A stretch of 64,000 bases of DNA from Prostheceraeus crozeri (Eukaryota > Platyhelminthes > Polycladida > Euryleptidae), in contig CAJQUW010011534.1 of assembly GCA_907163375.1 (NCBI GenBank), positions 370,341-434,340 of the forward strand. The letters are read 5' to 3'. This document shows positions 22,426-34,883 of this stretch, piece by piece. Under the pieces are notes generated by a model. It saw only the letters and a program-made list of their open reading frames with translations, was not told the DNA's origin and made no database searches. Position 1 is the first letter of the stretch. Each line of letters opens with the position of its first letter. Made by a program: the position numbers and the translations under genes.

Positions 22426-25400
22426 CTATGCAAATTCTATGCATGATTTTCGTTGTAGAGGATGAAAAACTTTCTATGTGCTAATGTATTTCAATAAAGG
22501 AGTGCAATAAAGACTGTTTGAAATTTATGCACACTTTCGAAAGCATAAACTATATTATGGAAGCAATAATCATAGAGATTATAGCACTGTGAAATATAAA
22601 TGATCTACAGTGATATCATCATAGATCAACAATGCATTTGTGTACCCAATAAACTGGCTAAAATATGAGCATTTGCCCTTGCTCTCCACTTCAAATCAGA
22701 TCACATTTGTGTTATAATATCGCAAATTCGTTTTCCAAGTATGGGTTAAGGTAATGTTTGATGACATCCTAACAAAGATTTACAAACCAATACAGCAGAC
22801 TTCTTCGTAGACTTTGTTGAAGTAAACATAACTCCTGCGGAGCGCCGTGTACATCTTTGTAAATGCGGAGAATCACAAGATCACAAATGTTGCAGGAGAA
22901 TCTCGCTTGGAGAACTCAAGTTTCCTCTCGTCTCGTCTCGGAGAGTTGATTTCGTTCGATGCAGGCCATATGTTGAGATGATATCAGCTATCATAGTGGC
23001 GATGAAAACAACAGCAGAGTGGCTTCTCTCTTCGCAAATACATGTAGTTTGAAGATTAATTACGGATCGAAATATTAATAACTTGCATGTCAAAGTGTTG
23101 AACTATTCAAATTTCTTACTTTTTTCTATGCCGTAACATTCATCCTGAGAACTCATCGATATCTCGTTCTCTTCGTACAGAAAATATGACTCTTCAGAAT
23201 TCGTGTACATACTGATTACAGTATTTTGCTGATATTTTGAAAATGTCCATGCTATGAGGGGGAAATTAACAGTTAGAAATCTCCGTAGTGATTACAATCA
23301 AGTTGAGAGGGGATATACACGAGCTTGCCTTTCGTGTTGATGTCTCGTAACTCAACTGTCGTGCGCTGGACCGTGGAGCCATCCATCAGCCTTATCAACA
23401 TCTCAGTTGGCATTCCTGGCTGTCTCCGAGTTGATGGAAGGTTAAAGTGATGTCCCCAGATGCCATCACAAATGGAAAACAATAAAAACTGATGAATGGT
23501 ATGTCGAAGAGACAGTTTCTCATTCCCAAACCTTTCCCGAAATCCTCTTACTAACGACAGACGAAGGTGCAAGAGGCGGAGTTTACCTTCATTTGAATAG
23601 TTAACATTTTTTGTAAAGAATTTGAATAATCCTTTGCTGTTAGGCAGGTGAGAAATATTTCTATGTCGGTACAACAGCGGGGAGTGAATGAAACGTTCAA
23701 TTTGTGGAAATCACAACTCGAATCTTGTGCGCGCTTCCTTCAGAATTTCATGCAATCAGATGTCACGTGGTGCCTCGGCCTGGCGGTACAGAGTTCGCCT
23801 CGAGTCCTGAGAATGAAAGCTCAATTCCCGATTAATTAAGTTTTGACCCTAACTTAAAGTTAATTCTTGAATATCGAGAATTTTTGCCCTTGCATAATTA
23901 AACAAATTAATCTAATGAAATTATTTATGCAGATTTGCATATTAAGCTATTAAACTAGCATGTACACTCATTCACAAGTGCATTGTCATAACACTACTCA
24001 CAATAGCTTTATAAGTAATCCTGTCAGCTTTAAACGGCACATAATGGATCCCAAAGTCAGAATAAGGACAGATTATCATGCCTCATAATATATTTAGTGC
24101 ATTCATTCACTTGGATGAGCAGTTACTGCAACATTTTTGCACGATGTATAGCAGACTATGTAAATTTCAAGCAGATACTCAAAAATCAATTTTTGAACAA
24201 AGTAGAATTGAAAATTTTTCAACTGCCGTTTCGAGTGAAAACTGAGTGTGAGTTGGTGAAAACTGGCTGGAACACCACTGGAGCGAGCATTCGCCGATCG
24301 TGTTTTACACCATTTTTGGAACGATTGATTCGTAGGAGCATCAAAATCGAGGGGCTCCGACTGCCCTCCTCACCCGTGTTTTCAGAGCTCAAAATAAACC
24401 ATTCTTATTTCGCTGCGAAGATGTGCGAGAGCTTGGCATTTTAAGGAATATTTTTAGAAATCAGGTAATTCACACTTGCCTGACATTGATAACCATTTGG
24501 TCTATTTCTCTTATTTCGCTTAACTCATCAAAGCAATTATTCAGTTTCTTCAATTATGCATTTACTGAAATAATGTATTAAGCAAGAATTATAATGTAAG
24601 TCTTTCAACGCACAAAAATGTGTGATGCCAAATCGATTTCGCCGGTTCGGCCTGATCACTTTGTAAATATACCGGTATATTGAAATTATAGTACATATAA
24701 CATAAAGATCAAGGAAATGGAAATTGCGTCGTGTCAAAGTTCAGTGTTGAAAATTAATTCTTACAAACGGTCGCTTGAGTCCATTATGTTTTTGTATTCA
24801 AATGAAAGAAAAAACGATTAGGAAAAACATATACCTTAGGTAAGTATGATAGCATTCTACTCATCTACTCAGAACCTAATTGGGCATTGAAAAGGGGATG
24901 TGGAAACAATCAAAAACAGTCAAAGTGATGGAGATAGCGGGGGAAGCATTGAAGCGAAAATTACAAGAATCTACACCATTGAAACGAAGAGAATGCAAAG
25001 AAAATGGATGCTTCATATGTGACTGTGATGGCAAAGAGATGTAATGACAATTAGTATGCGAAGGTTGCAATCATGAATACAAAAACGGAAAGGAATGAAG
25101 CGAGTGTGTCAGTTGTTATTGTTTGCAAGAGTTTATTTTTAACTCTGGAATTTTCTACGACCTCACTTCCATTTCTATGATCTTTATGATGTCTGTGCTT
25201 GAGTTTCTGTGTTGGCAAATGACTTTGTATTTGATTTCTAGGATTTGTTTCACTGTTGGAGCAGCGAAATCGATCTGAAATTCTATAGTTTTGCTTGTGG
25301 AAGACGTACATTATAATTATTATTTGATGTATTCGGGGAATGATTTCCCAGTCTTTACGATTTGTGTCAGATTAAATTCTTTTCAATTTCCTTTTAATTT

Positions 25401-25468
25401 CCTGAATTCTTCTTATGACAAGAATTGGCGTCATCCGGTGGCCGCAGAGGACCATAACTTGTAAATAG
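22426..25468. other. Intron sequence without a strongly supported gene
   Basis: The only coding candidate is the minus-strand frame at 23273-23674. The rest is AT-rich with no repeat that I could pair. Confidence 0.35.
23273..23674 (-). CDS. Unrecognised minus-strand open frame, 133 codons
   Basis: The frame has a balanced, protein-like composition, for example DGIWGHHFNLPSTRR and EMLIRLMDGSTVQRTTVELR. It has no domain I recognise and is antisense within the C16orf89-like intron. It could be an exon, a decayed mobile-element fragment or a chance frame. I infer no function. Confidence 0.2.
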   Translation of the reverse strand: MYRHRNISHLPNSKGLFKFFTKNVNYSNEGKLRLLHLRLSLVRGFRERFGNEKLSLRHTIHQFLLFSICDGIWGHHFNLPSTRRQPGMPTEMLIRLMDGSTVQRTTVELRDINTKGKLVYIPSQLDCNHYGDF

Positions 25469-25995
25469 CAGAGCTGCCAATCTTCCGCCTTTTCGCCGAA
25501 AAAGGGTCTGAAAAGTCGATTCCCGTTAATCGACCAAAAAACCATTGAATAATTAGGGGTAGGGGTGCAGTGGTGGGGTGGTTGTATTAATGTAAGCAAA
25601 TTCAGGTTATTTTCACTCAGGGTATGTTTAGGCTATTAAACAGTCAGTTTTTTGTTATTTTTACTCATGGATTTGTATGGTTGCAAGTTGCTCTAATCAT
25701 AGAGCAAGGGTGCTAATTGTAATTGTCCAACGATTGGGACAAAAAGGAATATTTTTCATGGCTTGCACGAATACATGTACTTACAGTGATACATCGATGT
25801 TCAAAGATATGGGTAAGTCAATCGGCATGGATATATGGATCCATATTATGTGTAACCCAGCTAGTGTTGAGATACGTGAATTGATTTAAGATTGTTCTGG
25901 GAATATGTTAAGACCCTCAAGACTTAAAATTTAACCGACTATTCGACTGCATAAAAACTTTCCGTCAAAATGACTTTCTTCTGTTGCCAGCTCTG
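25469..25995. mobile_element. Possible hAT-like MITE
   Basis: Read inward, the left end is CAGAGCTGCCAATC and the right end CAGAGCTGGCAACAG, a short terminal inverted repeat of hAT style. The element is 527 bp without a reading frame. The flanking octamers (25461-25468 and 25996-26003) do not match cleanly, so the boundaries remain tentative. Confidence 0.45.
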
Positions 25996-26003
25996 ATATA
26001 GAA

Positions 26004-26390
26004 GTTGTGCAGTCTGATTCAGCTGGTCATTCATTATTCATCACAGTAAGTGGTCAGATAACTGCATTTTTCAGAGAATGACTTCTGACATCTTCCCATT
26101 TGAGTCCATTCTCTCTGCCTCGCTACTTAGTGAATTCTCCGAGGAATTTCAATCGTCTCTGCCATTTGGCATTCGTCTCCACAAAACGACTCAACTATTT
26201 CCTTCCTTATTCGTGGATGGTTGTTATCTTGAGAATGTCAGCATCATTTCCATATTGTGTCGCGTCAATTTGCTTTCATCATGAATTGATGAAAAAAGTT
26301 CTCCTCGTTGAGATGACGTCAGATGCCGCGGTTTCCATCGATGTGGCACTTTCAACAATGGATGAAGTTATGGAGGACTAGTCGCTGTAA
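26004..26390. other. Spacer, nothing recognised
   Basis: Two overlapping plus-strand frames (68 and 93 codons) are shadows of one another, with no known domain. Confidence 0.35.
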
Positions 26391-26733
26391 GGGCGTGTGC
26401 GCACTAAGCGGCCTGGTCGCGGCGACCATGAAAGCGGCTGCGACAGCGACCAATCGACGTCATTTGTTGAGGAAAAAAAATGAATGAGGAAGAGGTTATA
26501 GCAGTTTATTATCTATTTGTCGCGGGAAGGGTCGCCAAGTGCGCGCTCTGTCATGGGTTGCAATGTCGCCGCGACATCTTGGCCGCCTGTGCGCCGCTGC
26601 AAATCTTGATGGCCGCCACAACCAAGTGCGCGCGCAAGAAGACGACTACCCATCTCCGCAACGATGACTAAGCATTCTTGCTGGCCGACAAGACTTGCCC
26701 GCCGCGACCTGGCCGCCTAGTGCGCGCACGCCC
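26391..26733. mobile_element. GC-rich 343-bp MITE
   Basis: Terminal inverted repeats of about 33 bp start GGGCGTGTGCGCACTAAGCG on the left and GGGCGTGCGCGCACTAGGCG on the right, read inward, and both continue with GGCC, GGTCGCGGCG. The element is far more GC-rich than its surroundings. No coding region. A target duplication could not be defined (flanks CTGTAA and ATGTAC), so the superfamily is open; P, ISL2EU and Harbinger-like MITEs are possibilities. Confidence 0.8.
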
Positions 26734-26735
26734 AT

Positions 26736-27295
26736 GTACACGCGACACAAGCACACAACACCTCCACGACAAAACACACGTCCTCCCCATTGCTTGACAC
26801 CACCATCTTCACCACAGGGAAGCACAATTCAACCCCATCCGCACAGTAATCCAACGCAACAACAAAACAGCTACTCACGCAAATTATACCCATCATGTCC
26901 GCACATGCATAGCACACATACAACAATAAAGTCATTAACACAATGCCGCAACAGTTCACAAATCAGAACAAACACTCGAAAGACGCACACTCAGAACACT
27001 GGCACAACTCCGAACACACAAATCGCTGCGCTTAAAAGAATACTTGCACAACATAAAACCCACTGTACACTCTTCACCTCTTTGTCCCCTCTGCAAATCA
27101 CAATCGCACAACGCAAAACATCTCTTCTCTTGCACACGCAGACACAACGCTTTTATTGTGGGATCTGTGGGCTTCCACGTCAGAGCTCATCCGCTGCTAG
27201 GAGCGGGAGATTGGCCAGCCCAACGCCTGAGGGCCCCCTGGACACCCTCCCAATAGCAGGGAGAGGGTGGGTCGACACCACCACTATTCGCTGTA
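26736..27295 (+). mobile_element. LINE fragment: C-terminal end of the ORF2 protein
   Basis: The frame beginning near 26990 reads RTLAQLRTHKSLRLKEYLHN and then PLCPLCKSQSHNAKHLFSCT. This is the zinc-knuckle-like C terminus (C-x2-C-x7-H-x4-C) of many non-LTR retrotransposons; I recall TRRTLAQLRTNKSPFL followed by PLCPLCNTHTHDTHHLFNCT. Upstream, LHDKTHVLPIA fits the preceding conserved part. Past the knuckle the match changes frame (RLASPTPEGPLDTLP), so there is a frameshift. The 215-codon frame 26695-27342 is mostly not the biological frame. The copy is 5'-truncated, abuts the MITE at 26733, and gives this strand its A/C-rich bias. Confidence 0.75.
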
Positions 27296-28405
27296 GTACT
27301 TGCGCAGATACGACGTCTGAACAGATTCTATTGTTATTTTGATTTGAAAAATACCACCATCGATTTCAATTTGTACGTTCTACTGTTTTTAGAGTACTCA
27401 TGTCCCTTTTCATGACAGGTTTTGGCTTATCTGACAAGTAATGAATTGAGCGGACGGACATAGTGCTACTCTTTTCGGGCGCCTCCAGTTCATAAGAAAG
27501 ACAGTCATTCAATTATCTAAATTGCAATCAATATTAAAATGCAGAGGAGCGCATCAGATTGACCATAGAGGTCCGATATCAAAGCTATCTAAGCCTAGGG
27601 AGGACATAAGATGACTATGATGGAGCCAGTCTGGACTCTGAGAACGGGTCTAGTTCAGAACCTTGATGTCTTTACCTCGAGATAACTTCTGATGTAAATG
27701 TCGTATAACCTACCATTTCTACACAGAGTGAGATCTACCTGAGAGATGTCATTTGTCTGAATATTAATGAAAATGGACCGTTAACAAAATCTGTAGACCA
27801 CATGAAAGAAAATTCTTAAAAGTTGGTCCTGTGAAAATAGGTTTATAGATTTCGCTCCAATTCGTGAGGCTTGATCTTGACCTATTGCAAACGATCCTGA
27901 GCGGTTGATATTCCAGCATGCATCTAGAAGATTCCACAAGAGATTTTTTGATTTCATCTGCAATGGCCAGTCATGTTGCTGCTTTTCAAAATTTGATATT
28001 TCTTTCAAATTAGTTTTCTTTCATGAACACAGAAGATGCCGTCCTCATGCTATAAAACACTAATTTTCGTTGCTTATCAGTTTATCAGGATTAATGGTGT
28101 TCTATTTATTAAACGTCCCAGGTCAAATTACCCACAACAGCTGATGGTGGATTTCATTTCAGTTAAAATTTCACCGATGATGTAAAATAAATGAGAGAAA
28201 TTTTGCAGGTCGGTCAGATTCGTGCACGCGTCCGCTAAAAGTTATGATCACAATGTTACAAGTTCTTCGTTTTCAAATGAGTCCACCAACAGACTAGCAA
28301 AAACTGTCACATTCACGGATGACTGTGATTTGATTTCAGCTTGTAACCGTTATAAACTCTTGTAAGAGATATTTAGTATGTCCTCTCTATACTGAGATAG
28401 CAGAG
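27296..28405. other. Intron sequence with one relic minisatellite unit
   Basis: 27563-27612 (AGAGGTCCGATATCAAAGCT then AGGGAGGACATA) matches one unit of the minisatellite at 30466-30725. Otherwise I see nothing. Confidence 0.45.
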
Positions 28406-28870
28406 ATGGCTAGCAATCCGACCTCTGTCCACGCAGCAACTCCTCTATTGATTCTATCCTTTCAAATCACACTGGATCAGCAGATATCAGACAAGCAGCT
28501 GTCACTGGATGGTCATCAAGTAGTGCCACAAAACCCCGAGTTCCAGAAAATATGGGGATCTATTGCAGCTTCGGAACGTTTGGAAACCTTGGAGGAAAGA
28601 GCCGTAGATCAATTTGAATTGGCAAGATGACGTTCAGCACTATCATCGAAATCTGACCCTTGGCTATCTGCATTGTCCAGTTAGGTACAGCATTGGACAG
28701 GAGACATTCAGAATTGGAATCTCTTTGAAAACTAGTGCTTACGTTATGCGACCTTGTAAGTGCAAGTGTGGACATAATTGCGACGACAAAGGCTACCATC
28801 CTCTGTCCTGCAGACTCACATCTGGAAGGATTCTACTTCTTTATCAGGGGCCCTTTAAAGTAAAATGCTC
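28406..28870 (+). mobile_element. Decayed retroelement fragment (C-terminal cysteine/histidine domain)
   Basis: Two adjacent frames carry NPEFQKIWGSIAASERLETL and then RPCKCKCGHNCDDKGYHPLS followed by CRLTSGRI. The motif C-x-CG...D.G.H.LSC..SAGR is one I recall from the C-terminal part of reverse-transcriptase-linked proteins that are abundant in invertebrate genomes. The exact element class is not certain from this fragment. It is a broken fossil without RT or integrase visible here. Confidence 0.5.
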
Positions 28871-28879
28871 TAACATTTC

Positions 28880-29295
28880 TTAGCCTCTGATTTCAAGCTG
28901 GAGTAATATATGACAAATCGATATACGAGTATATACAAATCGACATTACAAGTTACACATGTGTCTGATTATACTCTTGATAGATTATAGGGGCGATATT
29001 TCAAAGTGATGAACGTACAGAACGTTTTAGAGGATTTCCTTCTTTGTCATCCTGTCGCCGCTGTATTTTACAAATTCATTATCGTTTTTGTGTACATGAT
29101 CTTTGGACATGGGGCAACAATCCACAACACAAATTGGCTTAATAAATATAAATGCCAATCAGAAAACTTGGAAACCAGCTCGCACCATTTGCATTTTGCC
29201 CCAACTAAGTTCCCCCGGCGTGTGCCATAATTTTCATGCAATTTCCATTCTAGGACTTTCTATGGTATTGTTTATTTCTATGTATAGGATATAAC
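28880..29295. other. Intron sequence, nothing recognised
   Basis: No gene or repeat was supported. Confidence 0.4.
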
Positions 29296-29388
29296 AAATG
29301 TACCATAGTGCTTCAGAGACATGACCTAAATGTCAGCCTCGGCCTGTGGCCTCGTTTTGTCATGTCACTTCATCGCTATGGTACATTT
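29296..29388. repeat. 93-bp hairpin repeat
   Basis: AAATGTACCATAGTGCTTCA and GACATGAC pair with GTCATGTCACTTCATCGCTATGGTACATTT read in reverse. The loop is GC-richer. It lies 17 bp from a second hairpin of similar size. Confidence 0.75.
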
Positions 29389-29405
29389 AGTTAGTGTTAA
29401 GCAAA

Positions 29406-29500
29406 GGTTAAAGGATGACATAGAAATTTTTGCCAAAATTGCAGATGTATAGAATTCCCTCAAAATCCAGCGTTGCAAATTTCTAGGAAATCCTTTAACC
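29406..29500. repeat. 95-bp hairpin repeat
   Basis: The left arm GGTTAAAGGATGACATAGAA pairs with a right arm whose reverse complement is GGTTAAAGGATTTCCTAGAA, and both continue with ATTTGC-like bases. This is a second small fold-back unit next to that at 29296. Confidence 0.7.
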
Positions 29501-30465
29501 GTGTGAAAGGAAAACTAATTGATACCTATGATGAGCGGAGGTATTTAGTTATATTTGGGTATCATCCCCACTTTTCTTCTATTTTCTGCTTCTATCCGTA
29601 AATCTTCTGTTGAGAGACTCCGGCTAAAGTCCTCGGGATTTTTGAATTAATTTCCTTTCTATATCCCAGGGAATCTTAATGTTATCCATTATCCATGGCC
29701 TAGAAATAAGACAGATATTCCCTAAACCATTTTGAGGATGATTTACATGTTATTAGCAGCGATATCTCTTGACGTCTAACCAATTACACATTTGGCCATT
29801 TAATGAACACTTGTCATACTTAGTTGCTTCCCAGTCTTACGTCCTTGGTTCCTCAGGCTTGGGGGTTGGACGGCCATAGATTTAAAGGAGATAAGCTCGT
29901 CCGCTCCGTGGCTTTGGTTATCAACATTTTTTTGCCCTTCTGACTCCATTAGAATACTTATTTCTCCTTTGTGTCCAACAGTATTATCCAAGACTTTCGT
30001 TTTCTTCTGAAATGGAGAATGTACTGAAAGTCACACCCGTCTCTACCGTCTACAAAGATTATCATCAATAGAAAATCGCAATTCATTCTCGAACCTCATG
30101 TATCGTTAAAATGCGCCGAAAAGGTTAGAAAATGAAACACTTTGTACTCTGAGGTAGAAAAAGTGGAAAAATCTGTTCGTCTGACGCCTCAATTCACCTG
30201 ACGTCAATTTGCGATGCTGAAGGGATGTTTTCAACCCTGGAAAGAGGAGGAAATTCTTTGTCTGTTTCAAAAGAGAATGAGAAACATCTGTATAAGTGGC
30301 AATCGGGGATGATTTATGTGGTGCGTGCGGTCGGGACTGTTTGAATCGTTTATCAGTCCACAACTAATAGACACGCAACTTGTAAACCACACACCATAAA
30401 GTCTAGACGATCCTAGAGGCCTTTACTTTTTATCTGCAACTTCGAGATTGAAATTAAAAGGCACT
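29501..30465. other. Intron sequence, nothing firm
   Basis: TATATCCCAGGGAATCTTAA near 29660 resembles the arm of the hairpin at 33221-33322, suggesting a decayed relative. No gene. Confidence 0.35.
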
Positions 30466-30725
30466 ACTGAAGTCTAGAGAAGGCGTAGAGGTCGGAAATC
30501 AATGCTATCGAAGTCTAGAAAGAACACACGTTCGTAGAGGTCGGAGATCAATGCTATGGAAGTCTGGAGAGGACATAGAGGTTAGAAATCAATGCTATCG
30601 AAGTCTGGAGAGGACAGACGTCGGAAATCAATGCCATTGAAGTTTAGAGAATACACAAGAGGTCAGGAATTCGAAATCTTGAGAGGATATAGAGGTCAAA
30701 AATCAATGCTATTGATGTCTGACAT
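30466..30725 (+). repeat. Minisatellite of about 41 bp
   Basis: The landmark GAAGTCT and variants recur at 30469, 30510, 30559, 30600, 30639, 30673 and 30714. Steps are 34-49 bp, most often 41. The core unit is GAAGTCTGGAGAGGACATAG followed by AGGTCGGAAATCAATGCTATC. Units are imperfect, so the array is older than the one at 4629. Confidence 0.85.
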
Positions 30726-33220
30726 GCAGATTGGAGATGAATGCCGGCGAAGCACCATCAGGTTGCCACTACTTTGCCATACAGTTTAATGACACTGTGT
30801 CTGGTACTTGGATAAAAAGTCCTACGAGTCTCATATTATAGAACCAATGAATTATTATGACCATATTATTTGATCAAATTTTCCCCGATGGAAGTACGAG
30901 TAATTTAAGGTGTGAGCTGCAATAATAGTTTGCGTGAAAATGACTTATTCTGGAGGATACTACCCTTCTAACATCAGATAAAGAGAAATGTCTCTGAATG
31001 CAAGGGACACTGTGAGATCATCGAGTCACTTAACGACTTCAATTTGATTAGATTTACTTCTCTTTCTTAATGAAATTACAGTGTCAGACAGTGATTGTGT
31101 CTTCTGCTGCTGTCAATCATCTGACGGCGGCGTACGTCACCTACAAAGAATAGCTGTTCTTATATGAGGAAAGCTCAATTTGATCAGGATAAATACTTAT
31201 TGTGCACAGCCAGTTCTGAGGCTTTTCGGTGTGGCACCGCCGGGCATCATCAGGCAAATGAGACAGATCTCAGGAATCATGCAGCCAACATCGCTCAGAC
31301 TGCGGAACATGCATGACTGGTCCATTATTTCAACAAACAAGAGTTTGGACAGGATTTGGCCTACAATCACATTAATTGGAAGCTACTAATTATGATTTAT
31401 AAGTGGTATTCACCAGAAAATCAAAACATTGATTCTCCCTTTCAAATAATTTATAGCGGACATTGAAGGACAAATATACAATCTTTGCTGTTTTTAAGAA
31501 AGTTAGGTGCTACGTTTATCAAGTTCCTGGTCAATGGACTGCGTCATTTGTATTTTTTTGGAATTTCGCAGGCCTGCTTCAAAATTACCTATAAATTATA
31601 GAAATACACAAACTTCCGGTAAACTTTCAGTAGGTTGATGTACTGAGCATGATAAGAAATCATAAAAATGGGCATGGAAGAAGTGCGTATTTCATATAAA
31701 TTGTGCATTATAATTTTTTTTGAAGACCCGCGTCAGCATTTGTAATTATTTTCTTATTCTGTTCACTTGATAATTCTATGATGCTCATAACGAATAGCAG
31801 CGGTCTTCTTTAGTCTATAAATTCATCAAGATTCTCTCCAAGTACTTCAAAGTCGTTATGATTTGTCAAGGGAAGACCAACATCACGCAAAACCACAAAA
31901 AATGTCAGACTTTTTCAAAGTCCATGAGCGACCTCTAAATCTTCGAATTTTTCAAAAATATTTCACATGAGTTTGTTTTGGTCACCATGCAAGATATTTA
32001 GGCAGTAAGACCTAAAAAATTTGATTTTTTTGAGAAACCCTAGCTGTGGACGTCATATTTTCTACCTCTCTCACCGCAGAAACTCGTTCTGTCGGTTGCC
32101 GGACTTTCAAATAATATTTTCAAAATCCTATCCGACTTTTGTGTAATTCTGCTAATTCGAAATCATTTTTCATGATACAGACAGACAACAATCCGCATGC
32201 TCTTATATCCTACTTTTGATAAATTGCTCACATTTTGTTTGCTTATAACTGAAGGATTGGGGATCTCGTTTTCGATTCCACAGCCAGCGCAACTCACTCC
32301 CTATCTGTACGGAGCTCTCAGTCGACGCTATTACGCGTAGTGTTGTTCTGAGAATGATTGCAGCTTACCTGGTGATGTAACTTGGAAAGACTTTCATCTC
32401 TCCTGGTTGTTTAAATCAATCTCCCATGACAGATGCGGTCAGTTCTATGACATGTGGAATCAGGTGACGCTGATAGAATCATCAATCACTGCATTGAATT
32501 ATGGAGGAACTTTGGTGTGTGTGAAAATACAGGCGAAAACTACGGAATTGATGGAATTTAATGGATGCAAAATTCTGAGCGAAGAGGCATTTACTGCTCA
32601 GCTGTACGACGATCATTTTCCAGTTGGTCGTAAATTCCAAAATATTTGGGAATTGAAGGCTAAAACTTTTAAGTTGATGCTTCCATTGAATTCCGACCTC
32701 TAAGTCCTTCAACCTCCATAAAACTAATTTGTTTATTACGTTTGATATCATATCCCCAAGTGGTGTTTCTTTCAATTATCAAAAACAATTGCTAGCTCAA
32801 ATATATTTTCAATGTTATATTTTGCATAGATAACGGTTCTTACCAAAATGATAAGAAATGAATATGGATAACATCGATAATTGCTATGTTCAATCGTTCA
32901 GGTCCATTAAAAAAAGTCGATTTAAAATGACCAATAAAAACAAACTGGTCAATGCCACATCGTCACTCCATATTAACTTCTATTTCTACTTCTCATCATG
33001 CGTCTCGAGTGCGTTGTCAATAATGGGTCTTTGATTGCTTCCTTTTCTTATTCCTTATCATCATAATACAATGACTGTAATTAATCAGGAAAAATCGAGG
33101 CAGTTAATTTAACTAATTTAAATCAAAGTAAGTGTATAAGGGAAGTATGGATTCAATGGTTGAATTGTGGCGACAGCTATAATATTGCTTTTTATCCAGC
33201 GCTTATAAGCAGTTTTAAGT
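30726..33220. other. Intron sequence without a supported gene
   Basis: A 98-codon plus-strand frame at 32407-32703 has no domain I recognise. The rest is AT-rich with no paired repeats. Confidence 0.35.
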
Positions 33221-33322
33221 AATGGATAGAGGATGGCTGTAGGATTCTCTGGCATGTAGAGAGGGATATATCAAATAATTTCACTCTCTATATCCCAGAG
33301 AATCGTATAGTCATCCTCTATC
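33221..33322. repeat. 102-bp hairpin repeat
   Basis: GATAGAGGATGGCTGTAGGA with TTCTCTGG pairs with a right arm reading CCAGAGAATCGTATAGTCATCCTCTATC. GTTTTAAGT lies on both sides (33212 and 33324) and may be a target duplication. A related arm sequence occurs at 33360-33405 and near 29660. Confidence 0.75.
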
Positions 33323-34030
33323 GGTTTTAAGTGTGCCAGATTATTAGGACCATAGATATCCGCGATAGAATCCCTCTCTACTAAGATTTTCCCTGGGATA
33401 TCAGATACATCAAATCAAATCATCTTTATTGAGTTCACAAGATGGCGATGAAAGCACACAAAATTCTTCACATTATGTAGTACGTGAAAATTAAAACTAA
33501 AAGTTTAAAAAACACATGAAATATTATCGACCGAATTTTATAAAGGATTCACTGTACCGACGCGTAGAAGCAAAGGATGCTGTGATGCAATGTGGATTCC
33601 TTCGATTTGGACATCTCTTTTTGAACAAAGCACGTAGCAGATGATTCTCACTAAGCTCAATTTGTCTGAACAATCGATGGCAAAGATTATCAACAACAAA
33701 TGACATGTCTGAAAAAACATAATTTTTAAAAAAGCGATTTTTTAACGCGCAGTAATTCACTAAACAAATATTTCGGCAAATTGCAGAAACAAGGCAAAGA
33801 AAAAACTAAAATCGAACGAATAAAAGATACGTAGCATCTGAAAATCACTTCATCAGAACAACTTGCCATCTTCAAATCACGCAAAATGAACATCTTACGG
33901 TAGCATTTGGCAGTGGTTTGTCGAGCATGCTCATTCCATGAGAATATAGAAGGGATTCTGAAATACGATTCTACAGCTATGCAATAATCTGATATACTTT
34001 ATTTGACGACAGAGCATTATTGAAGTATGA
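33323..34030. other. Intron sequence, nothing recognised
   Basis: Minus-strand frames at 33524-33760 are overlapping shadows without domains. Confidence 0.35.
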
Positions 34031-34038
34031 ACTGGAAG

Positions 34039-34875
34039 TAGGGATTGCAATCCCGACCCCGATTTTCCAAACCCGGTCATCGAGGATTTATCCTGGGATT
34101 CAACAAATTAATCACGAAAGCCACACTAAGTACATGTAGACTACATATATATGCTACATTATATGGCGGTTTGTTACTGATGATTCTAGTTCTAGTTTAA
34201 TTTAGAGTAATCTTACTAAAGGCACTCAATCTAAGACCTGCAAGTGCGTTTTTTCGATCATCACAGAATTTCACAGGAGCTGGATGGCAGATTGCATATG
34301 AGTTAACACATTGACAATTTTGATTTTGTCACTTTATACTTTCATGCTAAGTAATCTAGGGCTTACATGTAGCTAGGTCTATTTGCGATCTTCGTGCACA
34401 TAGATTTAGGCTACAAGACATAATAAATTGTATAGTTATTACCATCAAGAACGATGTATGATTACGAATAGTATACATGTATTTATGAATATGTTTATAA
34501 CAATCAGCAAAATATCCATTACAGTACAATAGCACATCAAATTGAGAACCGCTATGAGAATTCTAACAAATTAATTTAGATGTTTAGAAATTTTTGTTAT
34601 GATTCTAACAAATCCAATTCAATACCCAAATATAGTCTCACAAATCAAACTGAAATGCGCTATAAAAACCTAGCAAAACAGATAAAATTTTAACAAAATA
34701 ATCATCTAGTTTTTGATACAAAACATGTAATGGCATACAAAACAAATAATATAATCTGAAGAATTCTGAAATTAGGCCAAGAAAATCATAATTTCAATTC
34801 CCGGGATCACGCACCCTCTAATCCCGGGATTTCAATCCCGTGAAATGTATGAAAATCCCGGGATTGCAATCCCTA
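34039..34875. mobile_element. hAT-type MITE with an exact 8-bp target duplication
   Basis: The ends are perfect 16-bp inverted repeats, TAGGGATTGCAATCCC on both sides. They are flanked by the identical octamer ACTGGAAG at 34031-34038 and 34876-34883. An 8-bp duplication with TAGGG/CAGGG termini is diagnostic of hAT. Subterminal regions repeat CCCGGGAT and its complement several times (34799-34860). The 837-bp interior has no transposase, so it depends on an autonomous hAT elsewhere. Confidence 0.93.
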
Positions 34876-34883
34876 ACTGGAAG

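Noticed and set aside
26695-27342. 215-codon Thr/Pro-rich frame
   Set aside because: The recognisable LINE protein is mainly in another frame. This one is open because the strand is A/C-rich and poor in stop codons.
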